A stretch of 64,000 nt of DNA from Chloracidobacterium sp. (GCA_016716365.1 JADJWM010000019.1:62001-126000); one strand, 5' to 3'. Positions 1 through 9,258 are shown, numbered from the stretch's first letter. Notes: generated by a model not told the origin, from the sequence alone. Numbers and translations are program-made.

Positions 1-456
1 GCCATCAATGCTGATGCGGCTTCCCAGCGGAAGCACTCGCGGATCGGCTGCGATGATCCCTTTGCGAACGGAATGGCCCATGGCGGTCTTGCCTCGCAGG
101 CAATAGGCTGTCACGGTGAACTTGCCCCGGCTTGCCCCTACCGCTCTGGAAGAGACGGTCTTTTCGACCTTGCTTTTCCCGTCTTTCGGGTCCTGCCCGG
201 CGGGCTGAGCTTCCTTGTTCTCTTTAACCGGGTCCTGCTTCGGAGCAGGATTCTGCGTTTCTGGTGTTGCTTCTGCTAAAGGTTCAACCGATTTATTTTC
301 TAATACTAAATTATTATGAACAGCTGAATTATTTAATTGTAAATGCGAATTATTCGCTATACTGAGGCTCGTATCCGTCGAAGCCTGCGAGTAAATGATC
401 ACCACGCAAAGGCTTACCACCGACAGAACAAGGCCCCCTCTAACGAGGTACTTCAT
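1..456 (-). CDS. 3D-domain (double-psi barrel) secreted protein, 3' end outside window
   Basis: The reading frame stays open from the ATG at 456 to the window edge (152 codons) and is cut off there. A GGAG ribosome-binding site lies about 6-7 bases upstream of this ATG; a second ATG at 460 is in another frame that stops quickly. Residues 5-20 form a hydrophobic signal or anchor segment. Residues 30-95 are a low-complexity Asn/Glu/Lys/Pro linker. Residues ~100-152 match the start of a 3D domain (TAYCLRGKTAMGHSVRKG, then IIAADPRVLPLGSRI), named for three conserved Asp residues and found in MltA-like and Rpf-like cell-wall lytic enzymes. The likely role is peptidoglycan cleavage or binding in the envelope. 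The catalytic Asp residues downstream cannot be checked. The linker is unusually rich in AAT and TTA codons compared with the rest of the gene. Confidence 0.85.
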   Translation of the reverse strand, partial: MKYLVRGGLVLSVVSLCVVIIYSQASTDTSLSIANNSHLQLNNSAVHNNLVLENKSVEPLAEATPETQNPAPKQDPVKENKEAQPAGQDPKDGKSKVEKTVSSRAVGASRGKFTVTAYCLRGKTAMGHSVRKGIIAADPRVLPLGSRISIDG

Positions 457-826
457 TCATTATCTCCTTTTCTATCGTCCCCAAAACAAAAAGCGCAAAA
501 TCAGCGGGAGATGGTCGTTTTCCGTCAACCGCTCATTTTGCCTTGCCCTAGAGCATAAATTTTGGAAACCGTGTTGGCGGCCCATTCCGCCTCAGTTCCG
601 TCCGACCGGGAACGGAACAATGAGAAAGCCTAACACTTGCCCGCGGGCCTTGTCCACCTGCGAAACCGCCCACGGACCGCCCTCCCGGGCCCAACTGCCC
701 ATTCCTAAACCACTTAGGCTGGCAAAATTTGGCCCTTCAGATGGACTTTTTGACCCCTTCTCAGGTATATTGCGGACATGGTCGGGGGAATTCCGCCCCT
801 GCAGATCCGCAGTCGAGACCCACCTT
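457..826. other. Divergent intergenic region, no gene seen
   Basis: This stretch separates the leftward 3D-domain gene from the rightward PilZ gene and should hold both promoters. The only site I can point to with confidence is the GGAG ribosome-binding site at about 462-468 for the leftward gene. Open frames across it lack coding character and look like upstream extensions of the PilZ frame. Confidence 0.5.
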
Positions 827-1192
827 ATGCAAGAAAGGCGTAATAGCCAAAGGTATCCCGTTTCCTTCCCGATCCGCGTCAGATGGAAGGATGATGTCGG
901 CGTAACTATAGTAGAAGAAGGGCTTACGGAGAACGTGGCAGAATCCGGCGCGCTCGTTTACCTGCCGCGAAAACTGCCGACCGTCGGTTCAAAGGTCGAA
1001 CTGACGATTACCGAGAAGTCCGACGACGAGGTCGTCGTTAACGCTCAGGTGATCCGCCTCGAACGTAACGCGGCCCACCCGCAGGTGGCACTCGCACTGG
1101 TCGACGGCATGCGTGCGTGGAAGAAGAAAGTTTGGCAATATGCCGCTGAAACGATCGCCGCTCAGCAGCCCGAAGACGGCGACGATTGGTAG
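827..1192 (+). CDS. PilZ domain protein (putative c-di-GMP receptor)
   Basis: A 121-residue single-domain protein. It opens with MQERRNSQRYPVSFPIRV, which contains the RxxxR motif that grips c-di-GMP in PilZ domains. A second motif at NVAESG corresponds to the usual (D/N)xSxxG, but the first Ser position is Ala, so ligand binding may be altered. I chose the ATG at 827 because the PilZ motif starts immediately after it; the open frame runs back to 395 but that part has no protein-like character. Stand-alone PilZ proteins usually act as cytoplasmic c-di-GMP effectors for motility or exopolysaccharide. The C-terminus is a short Trp/Lys-rich helix. No neighbouring cyclase or phosphodiesterase is present. 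Confidence 0.85.
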   Translation: MQERRNSQRYPVSFPIRVRWKDDVGVTIVEEGLTENVAESGALVYLPRKLPTVGSKVELTITEKSDDEVVVNAQVIRLERNAAHPQVALALVDGMRAWKKKVWQYAAETIAAQQPEDGDDW

Positions 1193-1266
1193 CCGTGGTC
1201 TTCGGCGGCGAGCGAAATTGACCCTTGCGTACCGGCTCCCGCGCGGTCTTCAGATAAACTCACGTA

Positions 1267-2445
1267 ATGAAAATCTTAGTCCTTGGCGCCGGCCGAATGG
1301 GCCACGGCGCAGCTTATGACCTCATCCACAATTCGCCCGGTGTCGACCGGGTCACGGTAGCCGACGCGGACCTGAAAAAGGCCGAGGCCGTCGCCGAAAA
1401 GGTCGGCACATCTCGCATCGATGCCCACCATATCGACGCTGCCAACCATTCCGACATCGCCCGGCTGATGAACGGTCACGATGCGGCCATCTCCTGCGTA
1501 AACTATTGGTTTAATGAGGGTTTATCGCGGTCGGCGATCCAGACTGGCACCCATTTTTGCGATTTGGGCGGGAGCAACTTTGTAGTCGATTCCCAGCTTG
1601 CCCTTGATGCCGAAGCGCAGGCCGCGGGCGTCAGCATCATCCCGGATTGCGGGCTTGCACCCGGGATGGTCTCGATCCTTGCGATGCACGGAGCAAGACA
1701 GTTCGAGCGGATCGATGAGATCCACATTCGGGTCGGCGGCCTGCCGCAAAAGCCCGAGCCCCCGCTTGATTATCAGCTTGTCTTTTCGGTAGAAGGCCTG
1801 ATCAACGAGTATGTTGAGCTGGCCCGCGTTATTCGCGACGGCCATGTGATCGAAGTCCCGTCTATGACCGAACTCGAGTCCTTAGAATTCGACGGATTTC
1901 CGCCCCTTGAAGCATTTCAAACGAGCGGAGGAACGTCCACATTGACCGAGACTTTCCTGGGAAAGGTGCGGGAACTCGACTATAAGACCATTCGTTATGC
2001 CGGCCATTGCGAAAAATTCAAGACGATGATCGATCTTGGCCTCTGCTCGAGTGATGAGCTGATCGTTGATTACCAGAAGGTCACACCGCGAAAGGTCTTC
2101 GGCGAGCTTCTGCAAAAATACCTGCCGGCCGACGGCCCCGACTATGTCCTGGTCCGCCTCGAATTCGTCGGTACACGAAAGGCGGAAACGCGACCGGTAG
2201 GGAGTGTGCCTCAAAACGGCCTCGACCGCCTCCGTTACGACATTGTCGACAGACAGGACGAAACAACCGGCCTCTCCGCGATGATGCGAACCACCGCCTT
2301 CCCCGCATCGATAATCGCTCAGATGATGGCGAAGGGAGACGTACTGATGCGAGGCGCGACCCCGCAGGAGAAGGCGATCGACCCCGATAAATTCGTCGCT
2401 GAACTCGAACGAAGGGACATCTCGATATCCGACTCTTGCCGATGA
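1267..2445 (+). CDS. Saccharopine dehydrogenase / lysine 6-dehydrogenase family oxidoreductase
   Basis: A 392-residue NAD(P)-dependent enzyme. Residues 1-10 carry a Rossmann GxGxxG loop (VLGAGRMG), followed by an acidic residue after the second strand (VADAD), which suggests NAD preference. The middle contains the LGG...DCGLAPGM segment typical of saccharopine dehydrogenase-like proteins and the C-terminal alpha/beta substrate domain follows. Length and order match L-lysine 6-dehydrogenase-type proteins, which oxidise the epsilon-amino group of lysine, but substrate cannot be read from sequence. It stands alone on the plus strand, facing a convergent serine hydrolase gene 34 bases downstream. 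Confidence 0.85.
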   Translation: MKILVLGAGRMGHGAAYDLIHNSPGVDRVTVADADLKKAEAVAEKVGTSRIDAHHIDAANHSDIARLMNGHDAAISCVNYWFNEGLSRSAIQTGTHFCDLGGSNFVVDSQLALDAEAQAAGVSIIPDCGLAPGMVSILAMHGARQFERIDEIHIRVGGLPQKPEPPLDYQLVFSVEGLINEYVELARVIRDGHVIEVPSMTELESLEFDGFPPLEAFQTSGGTSTLTETFLGKVRELDYKTIRYAGHCEKFKTMIDLGLCSSDELIVDYQKVTPRKVFGELLQKYLPADGPDYVLVRLEFVGTRKAETRPVGSVPQNGLDRLRYDIVDRQDETTGLSAMMRTTAFPASIIAQMMAKGDVLMRGATPQEKAIDPDKFVAELERRDISISDSCR

Positions 2446-2479
2446 GGTTTTTCAATCCGTTGAGGGGGCCGAACCGGGG

Positions 2480-4054
2480 TCACCGTTTCGCCACTTCCCT
2501 TACTATCAACTGCTGGATCAACGGCGGGTTCTCCGGGCTCAGTGTAAAGAATACCAGGATGTCGATCTTCTCGCCCTCGAGAACGAAACTCCCGCGAAGC
2601 TGATTCTGCGGATTCATTTCTTTTACCGAAACGATCCGGCCCGCCTTTGCCCAAAGTTCGGCATGCTGTTTCTTCAGAAGGTCGATCGGGTTATCGGGAA
2701 AGAAATTCTCCGCAAAGATCCCGCTCGATTCGGCATTCTCCCAATTTGGAAGCACCTTCAGCAGGTCGCCCTTTCGTTTTTCAAGGATAGCAGAAACGGG
2801 TAGCTGCCGCGGTTTCAGACCGGCTTCCCGGATGATGAGATCGAGTATCTGAAGATTGATATTCCCAAGCCCGGCATAGGTCACGTTACCGTAGGCCACG
2901 ATGCCGATGCCGTAATCGGGCATCACCCGCCAATGGCTCCCGAAGCCCGGCAGGCCGCCGCCATGCCCGATATAAACGCGGCCATCGCAATCTCGTTGCC
3001 ACCCCAAACCATAACCGTATCCCATGACCGAGGCGCACACTCGGCCGCCCGGATATGTAAAATTGGGCTGCATGCCGGTAAGCCGCCACGGCTGATGCAT
3101 TTCGCGGAGTGAATCGCGGCGGATCGGCCCGTTGTCGGGGGCGCTCGACGGCGGCCAGGCTGAAAGATGCAGGGCCATATACCGGCTGAATTCATCGATC
3201 GACGAGATCATGCTTCCCATCGCTCCCCACGAACCGTCCGCCTGGTCGTGGAGAAGCTGTTCCTCGTTCCACTTCTCGTTCAGCCAACGATAACCGTGTG
3301 CCAGCTTGTCCGGCGCGATCTTTGAATACTCCCACTCAGACGTGTTCATCCCCAGCGGCCGCAAGATATTTTCCCGAATATACTGCTGATACGGTTTTCC
3401 CGAAATTTTGGTGATGATACGGCCAAGCAGTGCGAAACCAAGATTCGCATATTCGTAGGTAATTCCCGGTGGATTCGAAAACGAGATCTGGTTCTCGATC
3501 AGGGCGGCGAGTTCCTTGTTCGTATCCGCCAACTGGCGGTCGCCCCATGGATTGTCTTCGGGGAAACCGGCGCCATGTGTTAGCAGGTGACGGATCGTAA
3601 TATGCCCGGAATCGGCGGTCGGATACTTTAGGTTGCGCATCTCAGGCACGTAAAGATATGCCGGATCGTCAAGGCTGAGCTTGCCGTCGTCCCTCAGTTT
3701 GAGAATAGCCATCGCCGTGAAACTCTTGCTCATCGACGCTATCCGAAACAGAGACTGAGATGTTACGGGGGTTTTCTTCTCGATTTTCGTGAAGCCGTCG
3801 CTGCCGCTTAGTTCGAGCTTGCCATCCACGACGATCCCGTACGCGATCCCCGGAAAGTGGTTCCGGACCGCGTGTTCCTTATACATCTTCTCGATCGCCG
3901 GGAAGGTCTTTTTGATCCTCTCGAGCCGGTCTTGATCGGAAAACTCTGCCGGTTTGTAACCGGGAGCGAATTGTGGCGACTCGACACGCCGTCCTTGTCC
4001 GGCCGCCGGAAACGAAAGCAAAAACATCAACAATATTAAGACTGTGCTGCGCAT
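2480..4054 (-). CDS. Secreted serine hydrolase, class C beta-lactamase/PBP4-like family
   Basis: A 524-residue protein whose first ~19 residues form a signal peptide (FLLSFPAAGQ). The catalytic motifs are all visible: SMSK with Ser107 and Lys110 (SxxK), YAN at 202-204 (YxN) and HGG at 364-366 in place of KTG. This set defines serine beta-lactamase-fold esterases/DD-peptidases. Residues beyond ~385 form a small C-terminal beta domain. I chose the ATG at 4054 because a GGAGAA site sits 6 bases before it and the signal peptide begins there; an upstream ATG at 4075 lacks these. The protein probably acts in the periplasm or outside the cell on peptide, ester or muropeptide bonds; it need not be a drug-resistance enzyme. 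It lies 42 bases downstream of a penicillin acylase gene in the same direction, so the two are probably co-transcribed. Confidence 0.9.
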   Translation of the reverse strand: MRSTVLILLMFLLSFPAAGQGRRVESPQFAPGYKPAEFSDQDRLERIKKTFPAIEKMYKEHAVRNHFPGIAYGIVVDGKLELSGSDGFTKIEKKTPVTSQSLFRIASMSKSFTAMAILKLRDDGKLSLDDPAYLYVPEMRNLKYPTADSGHITIRHLLTHGAGFPEDNPWGDRQLADTNKELAALIENQISFSNPPGITYEYANLGFALLGRIITKISGKPYQQYIRENILRPLGMNTSEWEYSKIAPDKLAHGYRWLNEKWNEEQLLHDQADGSWGAMGSMISSIDEFSRYMALHLSAWPPSSAPDNGPIRRDSLREMHQPWRLTGMQPNFTYPGGRVCASVMGYGYGLGWQRDCDGRVYIGHGGGLPGFGSHWRVMPDYGIGIVAYGNVTYAGLGNINLQILDLIIREAGLKPRQLPVSAILEKRKGDLLKVLPNWENAESSGIFAENFFPDNPIDLLKKQHAELWAKAGRIVSVKEMNPQNQLRGSFVLEGEKIDILVFFTLSPENPPLIQQLIVREVAKR

Positions 4055-4096
4055 ATCTATTTCTCCAGGATTCATTAAATTCGGGGTGTCCCGGTA

Positions 4097-6280
4097 TCAT
4101 CTCTTCCGCTCGGCCCCGGGACGGTATCGTCGGATCGCCCGGGCCTCGATGTCCTTTGACGTGAATGCGACCATCTTCATTTCGCCTTTTGCGAACATCT
4201 CGGCCTGATCGGCATGATGGGGCGATTCGGGCCGGCTTCCCTGGCCATAGGCGAGAACTGAAAATGCCCGCGGCACGTCTCCGAATTCGACCGCAAGCAC
4301 CCAGCAGTCGCCGCCGATCGCCACCATTTTGCCGTCGGCGGCCCGCTCAAAGGTCATAATGCGAAAGCAGCCGAGGTCGTTACCGCACCCGCCGGTCGGA
4401 ACATCGGCACTGCCGCGGCGAACTCGGTGCAACTCGCCCCAGGCGACATCAAAACTCCCGTACCTCTTCTTGACCTCATCGACCGCCCAGGCAAATGATT
4501 CGGCCGCCCTCGTCCAGTCCGCGAGTCCGCGCGGCGTCGCTAGCGGCTCATCCGTCGTCCAGACCTGAGCATAACGCTTGTCGTCCGGCAAGGCGGGCCC
4601 GCGGCCTTCGCCGATGTTCGAATAGTGCCTCCACCATTCCTGAAACAGAACCGAGCCGCGGCTCTCGGGGGAGGTTGTGTTGTCCCACTTCGTAAGCATT
4701 TCGGCCGCGGCCGCGACATCACCGGTCGGTGCAGTCTTCGCGATCGCTGCAAGCAGGTCGGCCTTCACGCGGTCGGCCAGCAGGGCCCGGTAATTGTGCT
4801 TGAGCTTCCAGACGTCCTCCAGGCTGAAACGCTCGCCGTTGTCGATAAGCTGGATCGCCAACTGGCTGCGGAGTGAAAGCCGAGGCGGCTCGAAATTTTG
4901 AAACTTATTGGCCGTCACGACAGGCGTCCGCAGATTTGTGAAATGGTGCGAGCTGTTCTCGTTATGCACATAGCCGCCCGGCGGATTCAGTACCTGCGGA
5001 AGCGAATCAAACGGAACGTACTCGGTCCAAACCTCCTTAAGGCCTTTTGCCGGCAACGCAGTCAGGTCGTTCACCGGCGGGTGCGGAAGCCGCGGAAGCG
5101 AAGCGTTCCAAAGGTAATAGATGTTGCCCTCGCGGTCGGCGTAAGTGAAATTCGAGGTTACGCGCGCCCGCATCTTCATCGCAGCCTTAAACTCGGCCAG
5201 CGTGCTCGCACGCATCATCCTGAGAAATTGCTCGCCGGCGCGTATCTCGCCGTCGCCGGCATACTTAAAGACATAGATCTTGCCGCCCTCGCGTTTGATC
5301 ACTGGACCGAGGGGCGTGGACCAGAATTCGCGGGTTTCGGTCGATGTCGCTTCTCCATTGCGGAATGGAACCGTGATCAACTCCCTCGACAAAGGAACGG
5401 ATCGTCCGTCGAAAAGATAGTGGTCCGGTTTCGCCGGGTCGGCATCCAGGGAGTAGATCTGGTCCAGGTCCTGCGAGTTGTTTGTAGTCGAGAAACCGAG
5501 ATATCGATTGAATCCGCCGATCACCCCGAACGGTCCGCCGATCCGGAAATCGCCGTAAAAATCGACGACGCCCGGAACGGTCATATGAGCTTCATAGTAA
5601 CCCGCCGTCCAGCGAAGATGTGGATTCCGAAGTAGGATCGCCTTGCCGGACTTTGTCCGGCTTGGCGCTAATGCCCAGGCATTCGAGCCGTCGTCCGCTC
5701 CCTCTCCTTCGTCATCCATTGCCGCCGGGTCGTCGTCCGCACGAACGGGTCGTTGATTGAGGAAGTTCCTGATCTTCTGCGGTGAGGGTCCGGCCAATTC
5801 GGACGAGAGCACATCAAAGCCCGTGAAGTCGCTCGGCATTCCCGAAGGGAAATCGCTTCTGTTGAGTTCGATGAATCGGTTGACGCCCGCGGCGAATCCC
5901 TCGTAAACGTCGCGAACGTCTTTTGAAAGGGTGCGATACTTCGCCCTGGACTTTTCGCGTTCCCGCCGGACGTAGAAGTCCGACTCGATCCGTTCGTAGC
6001 CGGCAACAGACCCCCATCTCCCGCTCGACTGAAGTATCCGCATCCCGGTCACGTTTCCATAGTCTTCGGACTGCACCCATGCGAGCGCATAACCGGCCGC
6101 GAAAAGGTCGCGGGCCCGAATATGCGGCACGCCCTTCTCGGTACGGATCACCTCGACCCGCCGCCATGGCTCGCTTTGTTGGACGCCCTTTGCACTTGCC
6201 CTCGGCGTTCGTGCCGTTTGGCTGCTCAACTCGAGCGTAACAGTAAAGATCGTCAGAAAGATCAGAAACAGGGACTTCAT
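4097..6280 (-). CDS. Secreted penicillin acylase family Ntn-hydrolase
   Basis: A 727-residue precursor with a signal peptide at residues 1-20. The alpha chain precedes an acidic spacer (~182-198), then GSNAW, where Ser199 is the expected N-terminal nucleophile of the beta chain after autoprocessing. Downstream blocks such as ILLRNPHLRW and SSHHFTNLRTP fit the penicillin G acylase / acyl-homoserine-lactone acylase / PvdQ group. The enzyme would cleave side-chain amides in the periplasm; the natural substrate could be a peptide, an N-acyl amino acid or a signal lactone. An upstream GTG at 6334 extends the frame but would bury the signal peptide, so the ATG at 6280 is preferred. It lies upstream of the serine hydrolase gene in the same direction. 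Confidence 0.9.
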   Translation of the reverse strand: MKSLFLIFLTIFTVTLELSSQTARTPRASAKGVQQSEPWRRVEVIRTEKGVPHIRARDLFAAGYALAWVQSEDYGNVTGMRILQSSGRWGSVAGYERIESDFYVRREREKSRAKYRTLSKDVRDVYEGFAAGVNRFIELNRSDFPSGMPSDFTGFDVLSSELAGPSPQKIRNFLNQRPVRADDDPAAMDDEGEGADDGSNAWALAPSRTKSGKAILLRNPHLRWTAGYYEAHMTVPGVVDFYGDFRIGGPFGVIGGFNRYLGFSTTNNSQDLDQIYSLDADPAKPDHYLFDGRSVPLSRELITVPFRNGEATSTETREFWSTPLGPVIKREGGKIYVFKYAGDGEIRAGEQFLRMMRASTLAEFKAAMKMRARVTSNFTYADREGNIYYLWNASLPRLPHPPVNDLTALPAKGLKEVWTEYVPFDSLPQVLNPPGGYVHNENSSHHFTNLRTPVVTANKFQNFEPPRLSLRSQLAIQLIDNGERFSLEDVWKLKHNYRALLADRVKADLLAAIAKTAPTGDVAAAAEMLTKWDNTTSPESRGSVLFQEWWRHYSNIGEGRGPALPDDKRYAQVWTTDEPLATPRGLADWTRAAESFAWAVDEVKKRYGSFDVAWGELHRVRRGSADVPTGGCGNDLGCFRIMTFERAADGKMVAIGGDCWVLAVEFGDVPRAFSVLAYGQGSRPESPHHADQAEMFAKGEMKMVAFTSKDIEARAIRRYRPGAERKR

Positions 6281-6376
6281 TGGCTGTAATTCCAGGTCAC
6301 CTTCAGTCGATTGGAAGTTCGTCAAATTTAACACTCACCGGCGTGGACAGTCTATTTCTGGGAAGTCTGTAAGCGC

Positions 6377-6403
6377 AAAAAGGCCCTCCGATTTCGGAAG
6401 GCC
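6377..6403 (-). terminator. Intrinsic terminator of the sigma factor gene
   Basis: On the minus strand a nine-pair stem (6395-6403 with 6382-6390, one G-U pair, four-base loop) is followed by five T residues at 6381-6377. It lies 23 bases after the sigma factor stop codon and separates that gene from the acylase. Confidence 0.85.
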
Positions 6404-6425
6404 AAAGATACTATTAATTTGAACC

Positions 6426-7088
6426 TTAGACGTTGATCCCGATCAGACGCGGATTCGCCTTCTTCTTGAGTAATTTCCGTAGCTTCAATCTCGCCTTATG
6501 CAGCTGCGATTTCGAGGTGCCGACCGAGCAGCCCAGGATCCGGGCCACCTCTTCGTGCTCGAAGCCCTCCACATCGTGAAGGAGAAAAACGTTCTTGTAG
6601 CCGTCCGGCAGTTCCTCGATAGCGTTCTCGAGGGCGATCTTATCCACGATCGGCATCCGCTCCGGATCTGCCGTTCCGGCGACGATCTGGTCGGGCGTGT
6701 CCCCTTCTTCCGTGACTTTTTCGAATTTCACGTTCCGTTTACGGAAGTGCATGAGCACTTGGTTCACCGTCATTCGGTGAAGCCAGGTCGTAAAGGCCGA
6801 ATCGCCCCTGAAACTCCCGACCTTTCGATAAAGCTGGATAAAAACATCCTGGGTCAGGTCTTCCGCCTCATACGGATTCTGGAGCATCCGGAGGCAGATC
6901 GAATAGACTCGTCTATGATGACGCTGATACAGTTCCTCGAAAGCCGCCATGTCCCCTACCGAAGCGGCCTGGGTCAGGTCAAAGTCTTTGGCCGAGGCGA
7001 CGTCCATCCCTTTCTTGGACGAACTCCGGCTTGTTTCTTTGTCAGTTGCGGTTTGGAAGATCGGAAATTCTAGTGTTTCTGTGGTCAT
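6426..7088 (-). CDS. ECF-type RNA polymerase sigma factor (RpoE-like)
   Basis: A 220-residue sigma-70 family protein. A ~35-residue N-terminal extension precedes region 2 (AFEELYQRHHRRVYSIC, then AEDLTQDVFIQLYRKVGSF and the FTTWLHRMTVNQVL helix). After a linker, region 4 (AIEELPDGYKNVFLLHDVEG, GCSVGTSKSQLHKARLKLR) supplies the -35 contact. The ATG at 7088 is preferred because GGGGGA lies 6 bases upstream; an earlier start at 7130 has none. No zinc-finger anti-sigma factor is adjacent, so control may be at transcription or by a distant partner. The Lys-rich C-terminus is short. A strong terminator follows. Confidence 0.93.
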   Translation of the reverse strand: MTTETLEFPIFQTATDKETSRSSSKKGMDVASAKDFDLTQAASVGDMAAFEELYQRHHRRVYSICLRMLQNPYEAEDLTQDVFIQLYRKVGSFRGDSAFTTWLHRMTVNQVLMHFRKRNVKFEKVTEEGDTPDQIVAGTADPERMPIVDKIALENAIEELPDGYKNVFLLHDVEGFEHEEVARILGCSVGTSKSQLHKARLKLRKLLKKKANPRLIGINV

Positions 7089-7387
7089 TGCTTGTTCCCC
7101 CGCTTTTAGTTCAATCAAATGGTGTGCCAAACCGGGTTGCCTTTAAAAATGGCGTTACTATAGAACGCATAAGCTTAGTAAATGTTGCATTTTATGGGGC
7201 ATACTCTGGTTTTCGGCGGGCATCAAAGATTAGATTCATGGTCGGCTCTAGCTGTCGTCATCGTACGGTCTCATACGAAATGGTGTGTACCAAAACCATT
7301 CGGTTATTCTCCCTGCCGAATCCTGATGTTATTATTATTGAGCCCGCGAATTAGGATCGGCTTGGCGGATCGGCCATATTTAAGTTG
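7089..7387. other. Divergent intergenic region
   Basis: About 300 bases between the leftward sigma factor gene and the rightward membrane protein gene; both promoters should be here. It is clearly more AT-rich than its flanks (runs of ATTATTATTATT near 7329 and TTTAAAAATGG near 7142). The minus strand contains CTATAGTAA near 7160, a plausible -10 element for the sigma gene, but I see no convincing -35 at the right distance. No gene seen. Confidence 0.4.
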
Positions 7388-8131
7388 ATGTATCGAGACT
7401 TGAGATCGAAGGTTGTTGGATCCCTCGGCAAACTGCTCTTTCTCGTCGTTTGTTTTGGAGTGAGCGGCGTGACGGGGATCTTGGGCCAGGGATCCCAGGA
7501 AATATCGGATGATGACGGCATTCCGGTGTTGATCAAACACCTGCCCGAATGGGAGAACGGTCGTGATTCGACCGTTTTCATCACCGATCGATCGGCGCTT
7601 CGAGCGCAGTTTCCCGGAAAGAATTTCGTCGATCTGGTCGATTTTGCCGGCGGGACCGAAGCCGTCACCGCCCGTTATTCTTCGGGCCGGCTTCTTATCA
7701 TCGAGTTCGCAACCCCCCAGGCGGCCGCTGATGCAGATTCAAAGTTTTTGGCGTCGAACGTGGCCTCTTCCGATCCCGGGGCGGCTTATCGGCGGATCGG
7801 CAACTACAGCGTTTTTGTTTTCGATTCGGCGTCTCCGGAGGCTGCGGCGGCTCTGCTCGACCAGGTTCGATATGAGAAAACGATCCAATGGCTCGGCGAG
7901 GACCCCTTCCTTCTCCAGAAACTGGAGCGCTATTTCGTCACCACGACCCGCGATATTTTCATTTCTACCGTCCTTTGGATCATCGGGGGATTCGGCATTT
8001 CGATCCTCATCGGCATAGTTTCCGGCTTTATCTTCTTCAAGATGCGAGAGCAGCAGCGGGCGACGCGACGCACTTTCTCGGACGCCGGCGGGCTTGTCCG
8101 GCTGAATCTCGACAACCTGAGCGAAAACTGA
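7388..8131 (+). CDS. Unknown exported protein with C-terminal membrane anchor
   Basis: I do not recognise a family. The 247-residue protein has a hydrophobic N-terminal segment (residues ~13-32) that looks like a signal peptide, a ~155-residue exported domain with a regular alpha/beta pattern (FITDRSALRAQFPGKNF, LLIIEFATPQAAADADSKFL), and one strong transmembrane helix at ~192-218 (STVLWIIGGFGISILIGIV). A short basic tail (KMREQQRATRRTF) follows and would sit in the cytoplasm. The ATG at 7388 is preceded in frame by a TTG that adds one residue. It starts 300 bases from a divergent sigma factor gene, so it could belong to that regulon, but nothing in the sequence proves this. Confidence 0.75.
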   Translation: MYRDLRSKVVGSLGKLLFLVVCFGVSGVTGILGQGSQEISDDDGIPVLIKHLPEWENGRDSTVFITDRSALRAQFPGKNFVDLVDFAGGTEAVTARYSSGRLLIIEFATPQAAADADSKFLASNVASSDPGAAYRRIGNYSVFVFDSASPEAAAALLDQVRYEKTIQWLGEDPFLLQKLERYFVTTTRDIFISTVLWIIGGFGISILIGIVSGFIFFKMREQQRATRRTFSDAGGLVRLNLDNLSEN

Positions 8132-8136
8132 ACCGG

Positions 8137-9258
8137 CTACAGGGCCTCGATCAAAGCGTCGATATCATCCGCGTTGTTATAGAAATGCGGTGCGATCCTC
8201 ACCACGTCGTTTCGCGGGCTGACCACTATCCCCTTTTCCATCAACCGTTTCGCGATGGAATGGCAATCTTCGCCCCCACGGTGCCTGATACAGACGATGG
8301 CCGACCGTTCCCCGGGCGTGCGTGAGCTGACGATCGAATACTCGCTCCCGCCGAGGCCGTCGCAAAGCTGATCGGTCAGGCCGTCAAGATACCTCTCGAT
8401 ATTGTCGAGGCCGGTCTCCGTCAGCAGCTTAAGGCTTGCTTCAAGTCCGTAGAAAAGCGCGGTGGCCCCAGTTCCGCTCTCGAGTGCAAGTGCATTCGGT
8501 TTCAGGGCCTGCTCACGGTCGTTGAAGTCCCAGGGCGTTTCAACGCTGATCCAACCGACAAGTGCGGGTTCCACGCGTTCCCTTGCCCGATCTGAAAGGT
8601 AGAGCATCCCGCATCCTTCAGGGGCGCATAGCCATTTGTGGCTCGCCCCTGAAGCAATATCCACCAACTGCGAAGGAAGATCGAAACCGAATGCGCCAAG
8701 TCCCTGGATAATATCGACCGCGAAGAGCGCGTCGGCCTTGCGCGCCGCCTGGCCGATACGCTCAAGGTCGGCCTTAAAGCCCGACGCAAACTGGACCGCA
8801 CTGATCGAGACCAGCCTCGTGTTACCGTCGATCATTGAAATCAATTCTTCAACATCCACCCGGCCCTCTTTTTCGCCGCAAAGCCGAAGTTCGACCCCGA
8901 ACCGCTGGCTGGCCATACGCCACGGGTAAAAGTTGGCCGGGAATTCGTTGACGAAACTGACGATATTGTCGCCGGGCTTCCAGGGCAGGCCATTTGCGAC
9001 CGCCGCGAACCCGTCGGAGGTGTTACGCAAGAATGCCACTTGTTCCGGCCTGACCCGCAGCATCTCGGCGACCAGCCGCCGGGCCCTGTCCTTGGTTGCC
9101 ACCCAATCCGGATAATGTATCGCCCCGTTCTCTGAAACGTCTGCCAGTTGAGCATTTACCGCGTCGATCGCCGTCGTTGGGATCGGCGACACCGCGGCGC
9201 TGTTTAGGTAATTCCACTTTTTCAAGGCAGGAAACAAAGACCTGATATGTTCATTCAT
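8137..9258 (-). CDS. Class V aminotransferase-fold PLP-dependent enzyme
   Basis: A 373-residue fold-type I PLP enzyme of the cysteine desulfurase/isopenicillin-epimerase group. The cofactor-binding Asp is D182 (FAVDIIQGLG) and the Schiff-base Lys is K208 in GASHKWL. The N-terminus (YLNSAAVSPIP) is typical of class V members that use amino acid substrates. A free catalytic Cys loop of true cysteine desulfurases is not obvious, so a racemase, lyase or kynureninase-like reaction is possible. The ATG at 9258 is chosen because the family N-terminus begins there; the upstream in-frame start at 9288 adds ten atypical residues. It is convergent with the preceding gene with 5 bases between stops and divergent from lepB. 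Confidence 0.88.
   Translation of the reverse strand: MNEHIRSLFPALKKWNYLNSAAVSPIPTTAIDAVNAQLADVSENGAIHYPDWVATKDRARRLVAEMLRVRPEQVAFLRNTSDGFAAVANGLPWKPGDNIVSFVNEFPANFYPWRMASQRFGVELRLCGEKEGRVDVEELISMIDGNTRLVSISAVQFASGFKADLERIGQAARKADALFAVDIIQGLGAFGFDLPSQLVDIASGASHKWLCAPEGCGMLYLSDRARERVEPALVGWISVETPWDFNDREQALKPNALALESGTGATALFYGLEASLKLLTETGLDNIERYLDGLTDQLCDGLGGSEYSIVSSRTPGERSAIVCIRHRGGEDCHSIAKRLMEKGIVVSPRNDVVRIAPHFYNNADDIDALIEAL

Noticed and set aside
395..826. N-terminal extension of the PilZ gene
   Set aside because: The sequence before ATG 827 has no PilZ features and looks like intergenic DNA.
2480..4054. Calling the serine hydrolase a beta-lactamase
   Set aside because: The KTG box is HGG and the protein has an extra C-terminal domain, more typical of esterase/DD-peptidase relatives; no resistance role is shown.
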